NCBI GenBank assembly: GCA_002368175.1
Contig: AP018172.1
Location: 559,001 to 623,000, forward strand
Origin: Calothrix sp. NIES-2098
GTDB taxonomy: Bacteria > Cyanobacteriota > Cyanobacteriia > Cyanobacteriales > Nostocaceae
Reading direction: 5' to 3'
DNA: 64,000 nt
The translations under genes were made by a program, and so were the position numbers. Shown one piece after another: positions 27,676 to 36,345 of the stretch. The notes beneath the pieces were generated by a model, which saw only the letters and a program-made list of their open reading frames with translations, did no database searches and had not been told where the DNA came from. The stretch's first letter is position 1. Every line of letters begins with the position of its first letter.

Positions 27676-28227
27676 TTAAGCTCGTTTCCCAAGGGAAAAT
27701 GCCGGACGAAAAGACAAGCGTTTGATATAGTCCGATACGGCTGGATAAGAACTAAAATCTAGCTTCAGCAGGAGCGAAGCATAACTTAATAGAGATCCTA
27801 CAGCTACATCAGCAACACTAAATTCATTACCCAGTAAAAAAGGTTGCTGCTCGAAAATGTTATTTAAGGGAGTTAACAAACGAGGCATTTCCCGTTCTCG
27901 ATTCTCTTCCCCAAAAATTCCCGGGCCCAAAGTAGCATTAGCAAACAATACCCACTGCGACAAAATACCACGCTCCTCTGGTGAAAGTGGTGTTTTGCCA
28001 TATTTATCAGCAAGATACAACAAAATTGCCCCTGATTCCCAAATCTGGAAGTCCCCATCTACTATTGCTGGAACTTTGCCCATTGGGTTAATTTTCAAAT
28101 ACTCAGGCTGACGATGTTCGCCTGATTGCATATCTAGGAGCACAAATTCGTAGGGAATTCCCAATTCTTCTAAATACCACTCGATGATTGACGCACGACT
28201 ACGAGTACCACCGTAAAGTTTCAGCAT
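27676..28227 (-). CDS. Glutathione S-transferase family protein
   Basis: A 183-residue GST-like protein, slightly shorter than the usual 200-220. The thioredoxin-fold domain (about 1-78) has LKLYGGTRSRASIIEWYLEE with Ser or Thr near the active site, the cis-proline KVPAIVDGD, and QIWESGAILLYLA for glutathione binding. The helical C-terminal domain carries the FSVADVAVG capping motif. The substrate is unknown, and it may serve in detoxification or as a thiol reductase. It faces the HlyD gene tail to tail. Confidence 0.85.
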   Translation of the reverse strand: MLKLYGGTRSRASIIEWYLEELGIPYEFVLLDMQSGEHRQPEYLKINPMGKVPAIVDGDFQIWESGAILLYLADKYGKTPLSPEERGILSQWVLFANATLGPGIFGEENREREMPRLLTPLNNIFEQQPFLLGNEFSVADVAVGSLLSYASLLLKLDFSSYPAVSDYIKRLSFRPAFSLGKRA

Positions 28228-28337
28228 AATACTTTAGATTCAAGAACTTTGTGAGTTTGGGAATGCTTTTTAATGTTAACTTTCGTCTTGACCAAGCTAC
28301 TATTGTAGTTCTCAATTAATTGTTTTTATAACTGGGG

Positions 28338-28389
28338 GTAGAAATAGAGCTTTTAGGCGATCGCATTTGCTCTCGTCCGGGAACATAAT
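28338..28389 (+). pseudogene. 3'-end fragment of a histidine-phosphatase-like gene
   Basis: Read on the plus strand this gives VEIELLGDRICSRPGT and a stop, against LLEILGDRHHIPDRIRSRPGT and a stop at the end of the histidine phosphatase at 62938..63576. The last 32 bases (28358..28389) match 63546..63577 with only two differences. An upstream in-frame stop shows that no complete gene remains. Confidence 0.6.
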
Positions 28390-28435
28390 TTTTACTTAAT
28401 GATAATTTTAGGTAATCTAGAAAAAACCTAGGAAT

Positions 28436-29323
28436 TTACCGTTTATTATGCCGGGAAAATTTCCCATCAAGCATCCCAATTTCCCCAGATTGGCTTGGCT
28501 TAATCTCTTGCGGATAAATACGTCGCATCAAAAACCGTACTGCTCCACTCAACAGATAAACTGTACCAGCAACCAAAATAATTGTTGCACCAGAGGAGAG
28601 GTTAAAAGCATAGGACAGCCACAGTCCCACAGTAGTGAAAAACATCCCCAATATACTTGCCAGAACCATCATCTTTCTCATCTCTTTGGCGAATTGCCCG
28701 CTAATGGCTGCGGGAATAGTTAGCAAAGCAATCACCATAATCAGTCCCACTACCCGCATCATCATGACGATTGTCAGTGCGATCGTGCACATCAGGATCA
28801 AATAAATTGCATCCACTGGCACGTTGGCGATGGTGGCAAATGTCTCGTCAAAAGAAATTGCTAGTAGCTCTTTGTAGAATAATGTTGCCAGCACAACAAT
28901 GATGATGTCCAGCACCAACATGATTACTAAGTCATTCGCAGAGACGGCTAAAATACTGCCAAACAGATAGCTCATCAAATCTGCCTTGTAGCCCTCGGTT
29001 AAATCTATCAGCATAATCCCGATCGCCATACCAATCGCCCACATTACACCAATAATTGTGTCGGCGCGTTGTCGAGTTTTGCGCTGCACAATTCCCATTC
29101 CCAAAGCTGATATCAAGCTAAAAATTACTGCCCCCAAGACTGGGTTGAAGCGAAAGAAATATCCTAGTCCAATTCCGCCGTAAGCAGCATGGGCAATACC
29201 GCCACTGATAAAAACGATGCGGTTGATGACGACAAATGTCCCAATAATGCCACAAGCAACACTAACCAGCACCCCGGCTATGAGTGCGTTACGCATAAAG
29301 TCGAACTGTAACGCTTCAATCAT
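28436..29323 (-). CDS. znuB: Zinc ABC transporter permease
   Basis: A 295-residue permease of the ABC-3 family with about eight membrane helices, which moves the metal ion through the inner membrane. The ATG at 29323 is chosen because it overlaps the znuC stop as ATGA, the typical coupling, whereas the upstream open frame is only the znuC gene read out of phase. Family segments GGIAHAAYGGIGLGYF and FDETFATIANVPVDAIYL are seen. It is the last gene of znuA-znuC-znuB. Zinc rather than manganese is inferred from the binding protein. Confidence 0.88.
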   Translation of the reverse strand: MIEALQFDFMRNALIAGVLVSVACGIIGTFVVINRIVFISGGIAHAAYGGIGLGYFFRFNPVLGAVIFSLISALGMGIVQRKTRQRADTIIGVMWAIGMAIGIMLIDLTEGYKADLMSYLFGSILAVSANDLVIMLVLDIIIVVLATLFYKELLAISFDETFATIANVPVDAIYLILMCTIALTIVMMMRVVGLIMVIALLTIPAAISGQFAKEMRKMMVLASILGMFFTTVGLWLSYAFNLSSGATIILVAGTVYLLSGAVRFLMRRIYPQEIKPSQSGEIGMLDGKFSRHNKR

Positions 29324-30105
29324 CGCTCGATCTCCTCTATCAAATGCTGCGGGAAGACCCGATGGGGTACGCCGTGGGCAATCAAGTCTACAGGACATTG
29401 ATACGCTAGCTGTAGCATTTCTGATGTAATCTGTTTTTCACCGTGATAGTACAGTCTTCGATTCAAACAACCCACAGTTTTAACACAAGAAGCGATCGCC
29501 CCAATATCATGAGAAATCATCAGAATTGTCATGTATTGATTTAGTTGTTTGAGGAGGTCATAAATATGGGTTTCGACATGGGGGTCAATCCCTGCCATCG
29601 GTTCGTCCAAGAGCAGAATTTGCGGTTCTGCTGCTAAAGCACGGGCGATATAAACCCGCTTGCGTTGCCCGCCAGACAGTTCGCCCAAAGCGCGATCGCG
29701 CAGGTGCAACATCTCTACATTACTGAGCGCTTTAGCTACATATTCGTTGTCTTTCTCGGTATAGCGTTGTAGCAATCGCCGTTTTCCTAACCTGCCCAGC
29801 AGTACCACATCCCAGACGCTAATAGGAAAAGCTCGATCGAATTCTACTGCCTGAGGTACGTAACCAAGATAACGTCGCCCTTTTTTTACGCTCATACCCA
29901 TGATTCGCACCTCACCGCGCATGGGTACAAGTAGTCCCAGCAACACTTTAAAGAGAGTTGTCTTCCCACTACCATTGGGGCCTATTAGTCCGATGAAGTC
30001 TAATTCCTTCACAGAGAGATTGATATCCTCCAGCACTGGCTGATGGTCGTAACCAGCCCAGAGATCCTGAATTGAAATCACCTCTTGTTTTTCAAAGTCC
30101 GGCAT
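29320..30105 (-). CDS. znuC: Zinc ABC transporter ATPase
   Basis: A 261-residue ATPase of the metal-ion (Zn/Mn) family. Walker A is GPNGSGKTTLFK, the signature LSGGQRKRVYIARALA, and Walker B ILLLDEPMAGID, with the family-typical GYVPQAVEFDRAFPISV Q-loop region. I use the ATG at 30105 rather than 30132 because a GGAGGG sequence lies just before it and the upstream extension overlaps znuA. The ATG lies 11 bases beyond the znuA stop, and the gene is translationally coupled to znuB. Confidence 0.88.
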   Translation of the reverse strand: MPDFEKQEVISIQDLWAGYDHQPVLEDINLSVKELDFIGLIGPNGSGKTTLFKVLLGLLVPMRGEVRIMGMSVKKGRRYLGYVPQAVEFDRAFPISVWDVVLLGRLGKRRLLQRYTEKDNEYVAKALSNVEMLHLRDRALGELSGGQRKRVYIARALAAEPQILLLDEPMAGIDPHVETHIYDLLKQLNQYMTILMISHDIGAIASCVKTVGCLNRRLYYHGEKQITSEMLQLAYQCPVDLIAHGVPHRVFPQHLIEEIER

Positions 30106-30115
30106 ATTCCCTCCA

Positions 30116-31084
30116 TTACTGGCTATCGGCAATCATCGATTGGGGTTGATTGGTGAAAATTGCGATCGCCAACATATAGAACCTCTCCCCAACAGCCAAA
30201 ACTTTCGCAAAGGTCTTGGAGATTTGACGCAAATTATTCAACCAGTCTGGTGATAATGGGTCGATTAACAATACTTGTCCGCCAATCTCTTTAGCAATTG
30301 TTTCTGCGGCTTGCTTGTTAAATTGCGGTTCAGCAAACACCACTTTGATATTCTCTTGTTTAGCCCTAGAAATTAATGCTGAAAGTTCTGCTGCACTAGG
30401 TTCCTGTCCGCCAATCTCTATCGGAATCTGCTCCAGTCCATAATCGCGGGCAAAATATCCCCACCCTGGATGGAAGACAATCAACTTGCGATACTTTGCT
30501 GCTCGGAGAGAATTACGAATCTCAGCATCCAGCCTATCAATATCTGCTAAAAAACCATTTAAATTTGTTAAATATATAGCCTGGTGTGGAGCATCCAATT
30601 TTACTAACGCACGATAAATTGTCTGTGCTTGGATTTTCACCAACTTTGGTGATAGCCAAATATGGGGATCGAGATTTTCACTTTTCTCAGTATGGGCTGT
30701 TTCTCCTGAAGACATTGGTAGCCGTTGAATACCTTGTGTTGTATCCACAATCAGCATTTTAGGATTTATCCCTTTGAATTTGCTCATCCATGCTTCTTCA
30801 AAGTCGATGCGGATACGCATATATGCTTGAGCGCGGCTCAGAGATTTGAGTTGTTCTGGCTTTGGTTCAAACGTGTGTGGTTCGGCTCCCGGAGGAACCA
30901 TTACGTTTACAGTTACATACCCGTTCCCGATTCGTTCTACAAAATACTTCTGTGGCGGGATGCTCACCATAATTTGCAGCTTCTGATTGGTGTTAGAGGT
31001 GGGTGTAGAACTTTGGCTGCACCCAACCACGGGTATCACCCCAAATAAAAGCAACATAATGACGAAATACCAGCGATTGTTCAA
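30116..31084 (-). CDS. znuA: Zinc-binding lipoprotein of an ABC importer
   Basis: A 322-residue cluster-9 metal-binding protein. A lipoprotein signal ends at lipobox VVGC with the lipidated Cys22. Candidate metal ligands are the His of EPHTFEP, the His of DPHIWLSP and the His of VFHPGWGYFARDYGL, plus Asp in IDPLSPDW. The third ligand is His where manganese binders such as PsaA/MntC have Glu, which favours zinc. The His-rich loop typical of many ZnuA proteins is short here (GETAHTEKSEN). A Zur-box-like palindrome lies about 205 bases upstream. Confidence 0.85.
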   Translation of the reverse strand: MNNRWYFVIMLLLFGVIPVVGCSQSSTPTSNTNQKLQIMVSIPPQKYFVERIGNGYVTVNVMVPPGAEPHTFEPKPEQLKSLSRAQAYMRIRIDFEEAWMSKFKGINPKMLIVDTTQGIQRLPMSSGETAHTEKSENLDPHIWLSPKLVKIQAQTIYRALVKLDAPHQAIYLTNLNGFLADIDRLDAEIRNSLRAAKYRKLIVFHPGWGYFARDYGLEQIPIEIGGQEPSAAELSALISRAKQENIKVVFAEPQFNKQAAETIAKEIGGQVLLIDPLSPDWLNNLRQISKTFAKVLAVGERFYMLAIAIFTNQPQSMIADSQ

Positions 31085-31666
31085 GCGCCGCCACCTCCTT
31101 GTTGATTGCGATGTTTAACAGGCGGCAAACATAATAAGTTATACAGTTAGCTCGGTAAACGAATAGACAGCAGTTCTGCGATCGAGACACATATCATGAC
31201 AGAAGTTGATATATATTCGTCCGCCAAATTAAGGAGCTATTGTATAGGTTGAGAAAGCAGCAAAAATCCAATATTGCCTGTAAGACAATGATACTCATTA
31301 TTAGATACTAATAAGTATTTTTATAAAAAACCTTAACTCTACTGACAAGCAAAAAGTATAATTCTTTTAATAATAAGAATTATTGAGCTAAATCGCACCG
31401 ATTAACTATAATCCTCTTATTTAATTTGTGACCTTACTCATAGAAACTGATAACAGGGAACAGAAAAGCAGCTAAAAAGAGGATTAGGCTAATTATTATA
31501 TATATGGATGTTTTTTAAGTCCACAGATATTCTATTGGCTGATGAAATTCTGCTAAAATATTAAATATAAGATGTGTTTGTGTGCAATGCCAAAGAAAAA
31601 TTCAACACATCACTACTCGTAAACAGAGATGAAATTGCTTACAAATGAAATTTACGAGGTAGATAT
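31085..31666. other. Divergent intergenic region upstream of znuA
   Basis: About 580 AT-rich bases between znuA and the small membrane protein. A Zur-like palindrome is at 31289..31303. No gene or other clear structure was found. Confidence 0.5.
31289..31303. promoter_or_regulatory. Candidate Zur box for znuACB
   Basis: TGATACTCATTATTA matches the cyanobacterial Zur consensus as I recall it (TGATAATNATTATCA) at 12 of 14 defined positions. It is 205 bases upstream of the znuA start. In an AT-rich region chance matches are possible, so this is tentative. Confidence 0.4.
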
Positions 31667-32062
31667 ATGGATTTAAGTATTCAAACTAAAATTATTGCCC
31701 TTTGGGTAGTGTTTCTCTTTGGGATGGTCTTTCACAGCCAGTTAGGTTTCATGCCGATTTTATATGGCGAAGATGTAACTATGGCTAGCTACAAAGGTAA
31801 AATGCCAGTATCTCATCCCTGGCTGATGTTGGGATTTTTTGTCATCCCCATGATTGCAATTACCACCACAGTTTTTTACGATTTCTATCTATACAGAGTC
31901 ATCCATTTTGGGATCACGGTATTGTATACAGTGATGAATTTTATCCATGCTGCTATGGATTTAACGGTCAGACCCATTGAGTGGTATCAAATCGCATTGA
32001 TGGTAATTGTGTTTATCAACGGTATTTTTCTGAATATCCTTGCATATCAATGGATGCAATAA
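31667..32062 (+). CDS. Small polytopic membrane protein, unknown
   Basis: A 131-residue protein with four predicted membrane helices (about residues 8-28, 50-68, 72-92, 104-127). A loop between the first two has MPILYGEDVTMASYKGKMPVSHP. A GAGG Shine-Dalgarno-like motif stands about 7 bases upstream of the ATG. I do not recognise the family. It is divergent from znuA and alone on the plus strand; a role in metal handling would be guesswork. Confidence 0.7.
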   Translation: MDLSIQTKIIALWVVFLFGMVFHSQLGFMPILYGEDVTMASYKGKMPVSHPWLMLGFFVIPMIAITTTVFYDFYLYRVIHFGITVLYTVMNFIHAAMDLTVRPIEWYQIALMVIVFINGIFLNILAYQWMQ

Positions 32063-32184
32063 CACCTCATAGTCAAAATGGGGTACGTAGGTGGCAATAA
32101 ATAAGTTTTACTCCCAAGTAGGAAAGATAAATCTTTTCTTCATCGCGGTTAGCGCTCTTGCCAAAGCACTAACACATACCTTTT

Positions 32185-32385
32185 TCAATCTTGTTTTTTA
32201 TCAACTTTAGCAATCAATTGTTCCGCCATTTCAATAGCAATTACAATTAATTCTTGCTCTTGCTGACCTTTGGCTCCCTCATCACTTATTTTTGGATAAA
32301 TATGAGGATTAGCAAGCATACCTGCTAATAATTGTGTAGCAAGTTGTTTGATTTCATTGACTGTTGATGCCATATTTTTACTCAT
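32185..32385 (-). CDS. Small hypothetical protein, 66 residues
   Basis: A 66-residue helical, acidic protein: VNEIKQLATQLLAGMLANP, a short loop, then QELIVIAIEMAEQLIAKVD. The start lies three bases after the stop of the preceding ATC-hydrolase-like gene, so it is cotranscribed and perhaps translationally coupled. An alternative start is the ATG at 32373. The family is not recognised. Confidence 0.6.
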   Translation of the reverse strand: MSKNMASTVNEIKQLATQLLAGMLANPHIYPKISDEGAKGQQEQELIVIAIEMAEQLIAKVDKKQD

Positions 32386-32388
32386 CAG

Positions 32389-32844
32389 CTAATTTTGTGA
32401 ATTGCGATCTCGCTCATACTTAAATACACACACGCAGTCACCGCAAGCTTGTTTGCTCAAAATCCTGCCTTTCATATTTGGAAATGCTTGTTGAACTGCT
32501 TCCACTTCCAGATCGCAAGTAATTTGACAAGGTGTTTGCAGTCCAAATTCGCGAGCTAAAGACATATACGGACAAACCCTTTGAATCTCCAAAACTGCAT
32601 CTTTACCTTGATTAGAGATATCCACTACCTCCATATTCATCCCGAATTCCTCAAAGATGGTAATTGATTGGCGAAAACCCTCAGCCAGCGAAACTCCACT
32701 AATAAGCGGCCCCATTAATTTCTGCTGAACTTCGGCTTGTCCACTCCTCATCATTTCTATAGCTTTGGCAGTTCCGTATTGCGCCCTAAGTTCAGCAAAA
32801 CGTTCAAAGCGTTGGCGAAGCTGTTTTGCTGCTTCTGTCTTCAT
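32389..32844 (-). CDS. ATC-hydrolase-like (L-2-amino-thiazoline-4-carboxylate hydrolase family)
   Basis: A 151-residue protein. An AAGGAG sequence 10 bases before the ATG at 32844 decides the start; the frame extends further upstream only over the intergenic spacer. The C-terminal half has CPYMSLAREFGLQTPCQITCDLE and, near the end, a Cys-rich CGDCVCVFKYE segment, matching the pattern I remember for the ATC hydrolase family (G..C.F). In Pseudomonas that activity opens a thiazoline ring during L-cysteine formation; in cyanobacteria the substrate is unknown. It follows an SDR gene and precedes the 66-residue gene in one operon. Confidence 0.6.
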   Translation of the reverse strand: MKTEAAKQLRQRFERFAELRAQYGTAKAIEMMRSGQAEVQQKLMGPLISGVSLAEGFRQSITIFEEFGMNMEVVDISNQGKDAVLEIQRVCPYMSLAREFGLQTPCQITCDLEVEAVQQAFPNMKGRILSKQACGDCVCVFKYERDRNSQN

Positions 32845-32893
32845 GATGCTTTGACTCCTTGTGCTACAAAACGCTAGTGAAAGGATGAAATTA

Positions 32894-33796
32894 TCAAGCC
32901 CTTTCCGCCTCAGCCAAAGACATTCCTTGAGCAAGATGCGCGAAAAAATCTTGCAAGCGTCGCCTACCGATCGCTTCTCCGGTTATTGCTGGCGATCGCC
33001 CAATAAATTCAAAGAACTTCAGCAGTGCATAAGTGTTGTAATTGAAAGGTTTAAAAACAGCAGCGATTAACCCAACCAACCAGGGAGAAATGTTTTTGAT
33101 CCGAGGTTGTTTCCCTAAACTTTCAAAAGCTAATTCAGCAATTTCTCGGTGCGTAAATATCTCGCATCCGCCTACAGTCTTAACTACGTTTTTCAATTCC
33201 GGCTCGAAAATTGCTTTGACTACCTCTTCTCCCAAATCTAATGCACTTAGGGGATTAATTTTCCCAGAACCATCACCGAACAGGCGAATCACTCCTTTGT
33301 GCTGGGCAGCTGTAAAAAACTCTGCCATATCATTGAAAAAGCCTGTAGGTGCAAAAATCGTATAATCTATTCCCGATTCCTTCACAGCCTGGGCAACTTT
33401 TTCTCTAGCAAGGGCGATGGGGCTTAAACGCGCCATTTCTGCACCGCAAGCTACCGAAACAAAAATGAAGTGCTTCACTCCAGCCTTTTTAGCTGCTTCC
33501 AAAATATTCAAATTTGCTTGATAGTCTACTTCCCACAAATTAGGTGTAGCTTTGAAAGAGCGAGTTCCAATTGATGAAAAAACGACATCGATTCCATCAC
33601 ATAACCCTTTAAGAGTCTCTGGTTGAGTTGCATAACCTACAAAAATGTCATCGCACCAATTTGGATTCAAAAGACGGCTGGAGTCGCGACATAAAACGCG
33701 AGTCCACAAGCCTTTTTGGTGCAAAATTTGTAAGACACCGCCACCAATATACCCAGTAGCACCAGCCACCATTACCTTTGGATGTTGCTCATCCAT
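32894..33796 (-). CDS. NAD(P)-binding SDR-type protein, NmrA-like
   Basis: A 300-residue atypical short-chain dehydrogenase/NmrA-like protein. The dinucleotide-binding motif GATGYIGGG lies at residues 12-20, followed by VLCRDSSRL, FSSIGTRSF and FIFVSVACGAEMARLSP strands of the Rossmann fold. The classical YxxxK is not evident, which is common in the atypical, complex-I-subunit-like group. It is the first gene of an operon with the ATC-hydrolase-like and 66-residue genes. A role in redox sensing or isoprenoid or lipid modification is possible, but no specific call can be made. Confidence 0.8.
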   Translation of the reverse strand: MDEQHPKVMVAGATGYIGGGVLQILHQKGLWTRVLCRDSSRLLNPNWCDDIFVGYATQPETLKGLCDGIDVVFSSIGTRSFKATPNLWEVDYQANLNILEAAKKAGVKHFIFVSVACGAEMARLSPIALAREKVAQAVKESGIDYTIFAPTGFFNDMAEFFTAAQHKGVIRLFGDGSGKINPLSALDLGEEVVKAIFEPELKNVVKTVGGCEIFTHREIAELAFESLGKQPRIKNISPWLVGLIAAVFKPFNYNTYALLKFFEFIGRSPAITGEAIGRRRLQDFFAHLAQGMSLAEAERA

Positions 33797-33867
33797 CGTT
33801 CCATCTCCTAATTAAAAAAAGGTAGAAGGAATGCCCGCATTATCAGTTTTTCTCGGTTAAGCGTAGG

Positions 33868-34194
33868 CTAGATATTTGCTGTCGTTAATCTTTCTATCCA
33901 GCACAATAAACCTAGGGCTTGCTCGATTTGGGTTTTGAGCCTACCGCCAAAAACTTTTAGCCTTAATTCATCTTGTAACAATACTTTGATAGGGTTGGAT
34001 GCTGGAGGTAATCTTCTAGCTTCCGTAATTCCTAGAGGAGGAAATAAAGCATGAGTTTCTGTTAGTATTTGCCGAGAATCAGGAACATATTTAGTCTCAA
34101 CTGGCAAACTTGGAGTTTCCCAAGGATCGGGAATGATTGGTTCTACAGATGAGCTAAATTTTTGGCGTGAATTTCTAGTTATATTATTTAACAT
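33868..34194 (-). CDS. Hypothetical protein, 108 residues
   Basis: A 108-residue protein of unrecognised family. It is rich in Pro and polar residues at the start (EPIIPDPWETPSLPVETKYV), with a more structured end (LRLKVFGGRLKTQIEQALGLL). It precedes the SDR gene by 71 bases on the same strand and may share its transcript. Codon use looks like the neighbours, which is the main reason to keep it. Confidence 0.5.
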   Translation of the reverse strand: MLNNITRNSRQKFSSSVEPIIPDPWETPSLPVETKYVPDSRQILTETHALFPPLGITEARRLPPASNPIKVLLQDELRLKVFGGRLKTQIEQALGLLCWIERLTTANI

Positions 34195-34688
34195 AACTTT
34201 AGCCTCCCAAGTTATGTCTTAGCGCTCATCTAGCTTGTTGATGAATATCACGAACAAACTTTCTTGTGATTTTATATTATCAAAACTTTAATTGATAGAA
34301 CTATTATTTTAATAACTCTTATAACGACAACTAATTTATTAGGCAATAAGGGTAGGGTGGGCACTGCCTAGGGTGTTGACTCTGTACCTTTTTAGCAGTT
34401 AAAAAATTATGCAAAATCTGTGCCGTTATTGCGAGGAGGAACGACGAAGCAATCCCAGAATATTTGCGATTGCGTCGCTTCGCTCGCAATGACACCAGAC
34501 AAAAATAGCATGAACCAAAAATCCCAAAATTCAATCAAAGTGAACAGCCTAGTCAATGCCCACTGCTTCAAAGTCTTGGTAGGCAATACCCAACATCCAT
34601 ATTCAGCAAATTAGATTACTATAATTAGTATCTATTAAAAAATAGTTTTGTTCGTTCAAAGTCTTCACTCAGACTTCTATCCTAACTT
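34195..34688. other. Intergenic region with a small MITE-like repeat
   Basis: About 490 bases upstream of the 108-residue gene and beyond the crcB stop. It includes the repeat at 34425..34493, listed separately. No gene is credible here. Confidence 0.5.
34425..34493. repeat. Short MITE-like inverted-repeat element
   Basis: Ends GTTATTGCGAG and CTCGCAATGAC are imperfect inverted repeats, enclosing GAAGCAATC and GCGATTGCG blocks. The same vocabulary (GTCATTGCGA ... GATTGCTTC ... CGCAATGAC) makes up the larger element at 37207..37403, so it looks like a shorter relative. Confidence 0.6.
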
Positions 34689-35087
34689 CTACATATACCA
34701 TCTTGCGAGAAGTACACCTAACCGAACGCAGATAATTCCTAATATGGCACTACCACCCCAATAAACAGTTGCTGTTAATAAATTATTAGTCCGCAATAAA
34801 CTAATAGTATCTAAGCCATAGGTAGAGAAAGTTGTATATGCTCCTAAAAATCCTGTTGCTACCAATAACCGCACTTCTGGAGAAATAATCGCTACTTTAT
34901 CTATAGCTAAAGTGGTAAAAAATCCCATAGCTAAACAACCGCTAAGATTAATAAAAAAAGTGCCGTAGGGAAAACTAGTGCCAAAGCGATCGGCAAACCA
35001 TAATGTGAGATAGTAGCGACTTAAAGCACCTGCGATCGCTCCTAGACTAATAGCGATCGGATTACGTATATTTGGGTCTTGTAACAT
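34689..35087 (-). CDS. crcB: Fluoride exporter CrcB/Fluc
   Basis: A 132-residue, four-helix membrane protein of the CrcB/Fluc family, which forms a dimeric fluoride channel. Conserved segments are GAIAGALSRYYLTLW near the N-terminus, FPYGTFFINLSGCLAMGFF with the pore Asn, and GFLGAYTTFSTYGLDT with the TTFST motif. Length and motifs are complete. No fluoride riboswitch was found in the leader. It is monocistronic on the minus strand. Confidence 0.92.
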   Translation of the reverse strand: MLQDPNIRNPIAISLGAIAGALSRYYLTLWFADRFGTSFPYGTFFINLSGCLAMGFFTTLAIDKVAIISPEVRLLVATGFLGAYTTFSTYGLDTISLLRTNNLLTATVYWGGSAILGIICVRLGVLLARWYM

Positions 35088-35372
35088 ATCACAGATGAGA
35101 TGATTTTTATTTGCTCTTTGTTAAAGAGATACCATAGATAGATGCTGTTTACTGTGACACTAGCAGTTTCATTCTCTATCACAGAAATTCTGAAAAAGCT
35201 AAATAATTTCATCTAAATTTGATGACATTGTAACCAATTAAGTGGGAAAACCGTACTCAAATGGGAGGTTTTCTCTAAAATAAATCTGAGTTGAACTGGC
35301 TAAAATCAAAGTGCGACTTAAGTAATGCTGTTGTCTCAAAAATTAATTACAGCATTAGCAGGAGAGCAAAAT

Positions 35373-36239
35373 ATGGGAAATCAATTCAAAACTTTGGTAT
35401 TGTTAGCTACTCTCAGTGGATTGTTGATCGCAATCAGTTACTGGGTAATTGGCGGCAGTACTGGGTTAATTATAGGTATTGGTTTAGCAGCAGTAACAAA
35501 TCTATTTTCTTGGTATCAATCAGATAAAATTGCGCTGGCTGTATATCGCGCCCAGCCTGTGAGTGAAGCACAAGCACCGGGATTGTATCGCATGGTGAAG
35601 AAATTGAGCGATCGCGCCAATATTCCTATGCCAGGAGTTTATATTGTTCCCGGTCAAACTGCCAATGCTTTTGCTACAGGACGCGATCCAGAACACGCAG
35701 CTGTTGCTGTTACAGAAGGAATTTTGCAGATATTGCCAGAAGATGAACTCGAAGGTGTAATCGCCCACGAACTTACCCACATTATTAATCGTGACACCTT
35801 AACTCAAGCAGTTGCAGCCACAATTGCTGGTGCGATTTCATTCTTGGCACAAATGGTAAGTTACAGCTTATGGTTTGGCGGTGGTTCGCGAGATGATGAC
35901 AGAGGCGGTAATCCTTTGGGTATTTTATTAACAGTATTACTTGCGCCTTTGGCTGCCACAATCATTCAGCTAGGAATTTCCCGCACCAGAGAATTCTCCG
36001 CTGATGCTGGTGCTGCGAGATTAACAGGTAATCCCCGCGCTTTAGCTAAAGCATTGCAACGCTTAGAAGCTACAGCCAAGCAGTTACCTTTGGATGCTAA
36101 TCCAGCATTTGAACCATTGTTAATTATCAATCCAATTTCCGGACAGTTTTTAGGTAACTTGTTCTCTAGCCACCCCGCCACAGAAGCGCGTGTAGAACAA
36201 TTGCTGAAATTAGAACGAGAACTGACAACCAGTTATTAA
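35373..36239 (+). CDS. M48 zinc metalloprotease, HtpX-like
   Basis: A 288-residue membrane protease. The ATG at 35373 is chosen because GGAG lies 8 bases upstream; the frame from 35325 adds 16 unlikely residues. Two N-terminal helices (about 6-26 and 28-47) precede the catalytic HELTH motif (His132, Glu133, His136), with the third zinc ligand in SRTREFSADAGAARL. Another membrane hairpin lies between. HtpX-type proteases remove damaged membrane proteins in heat or envelope stress. It is followed by a small coiled-coil gene. Confidence 0.88.
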   Translation: MGNQFKTLVLLATLSGLLIAISYWVIGGSTGLIIGIGLAAVTNLFSWYQSDKIALAVYRAQPVSEAQAPGLYRMVKKLSDRANIPMPGVYIVPGQTANAFATGRDPEHAAVAVTEGILQILPEDELEGVIAHELTHIINRDTLTQAVAATIAGAISFLAQMVSYSLWFGGGSRDDDRGGNPLGILLTVLLAPLAATIIQLGISRTREFSADAGAARLTGNPRALAKALQRLEATAKQLPLDANPAFEPLLIINPISGQFLGNLFSSHPATEARVEQLLKLERELTTSY

Positions 36240-36345
36240 TCAAGAGTTATTTGTCATAGGAAAGAAAGAACAGGACATAATTTTGAATTTTGAATTGTTC
36301 TTGTCTCCTTTCCTTGTCCTCCATAACCAAAGGATGTCTCTAAAT

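Noticed and set aside
35088..35324. Fluoride riboswitch before crcB
   Set aside because: The minus-strand leader of crcB lacks the GGCGATGG-type core and its stems.
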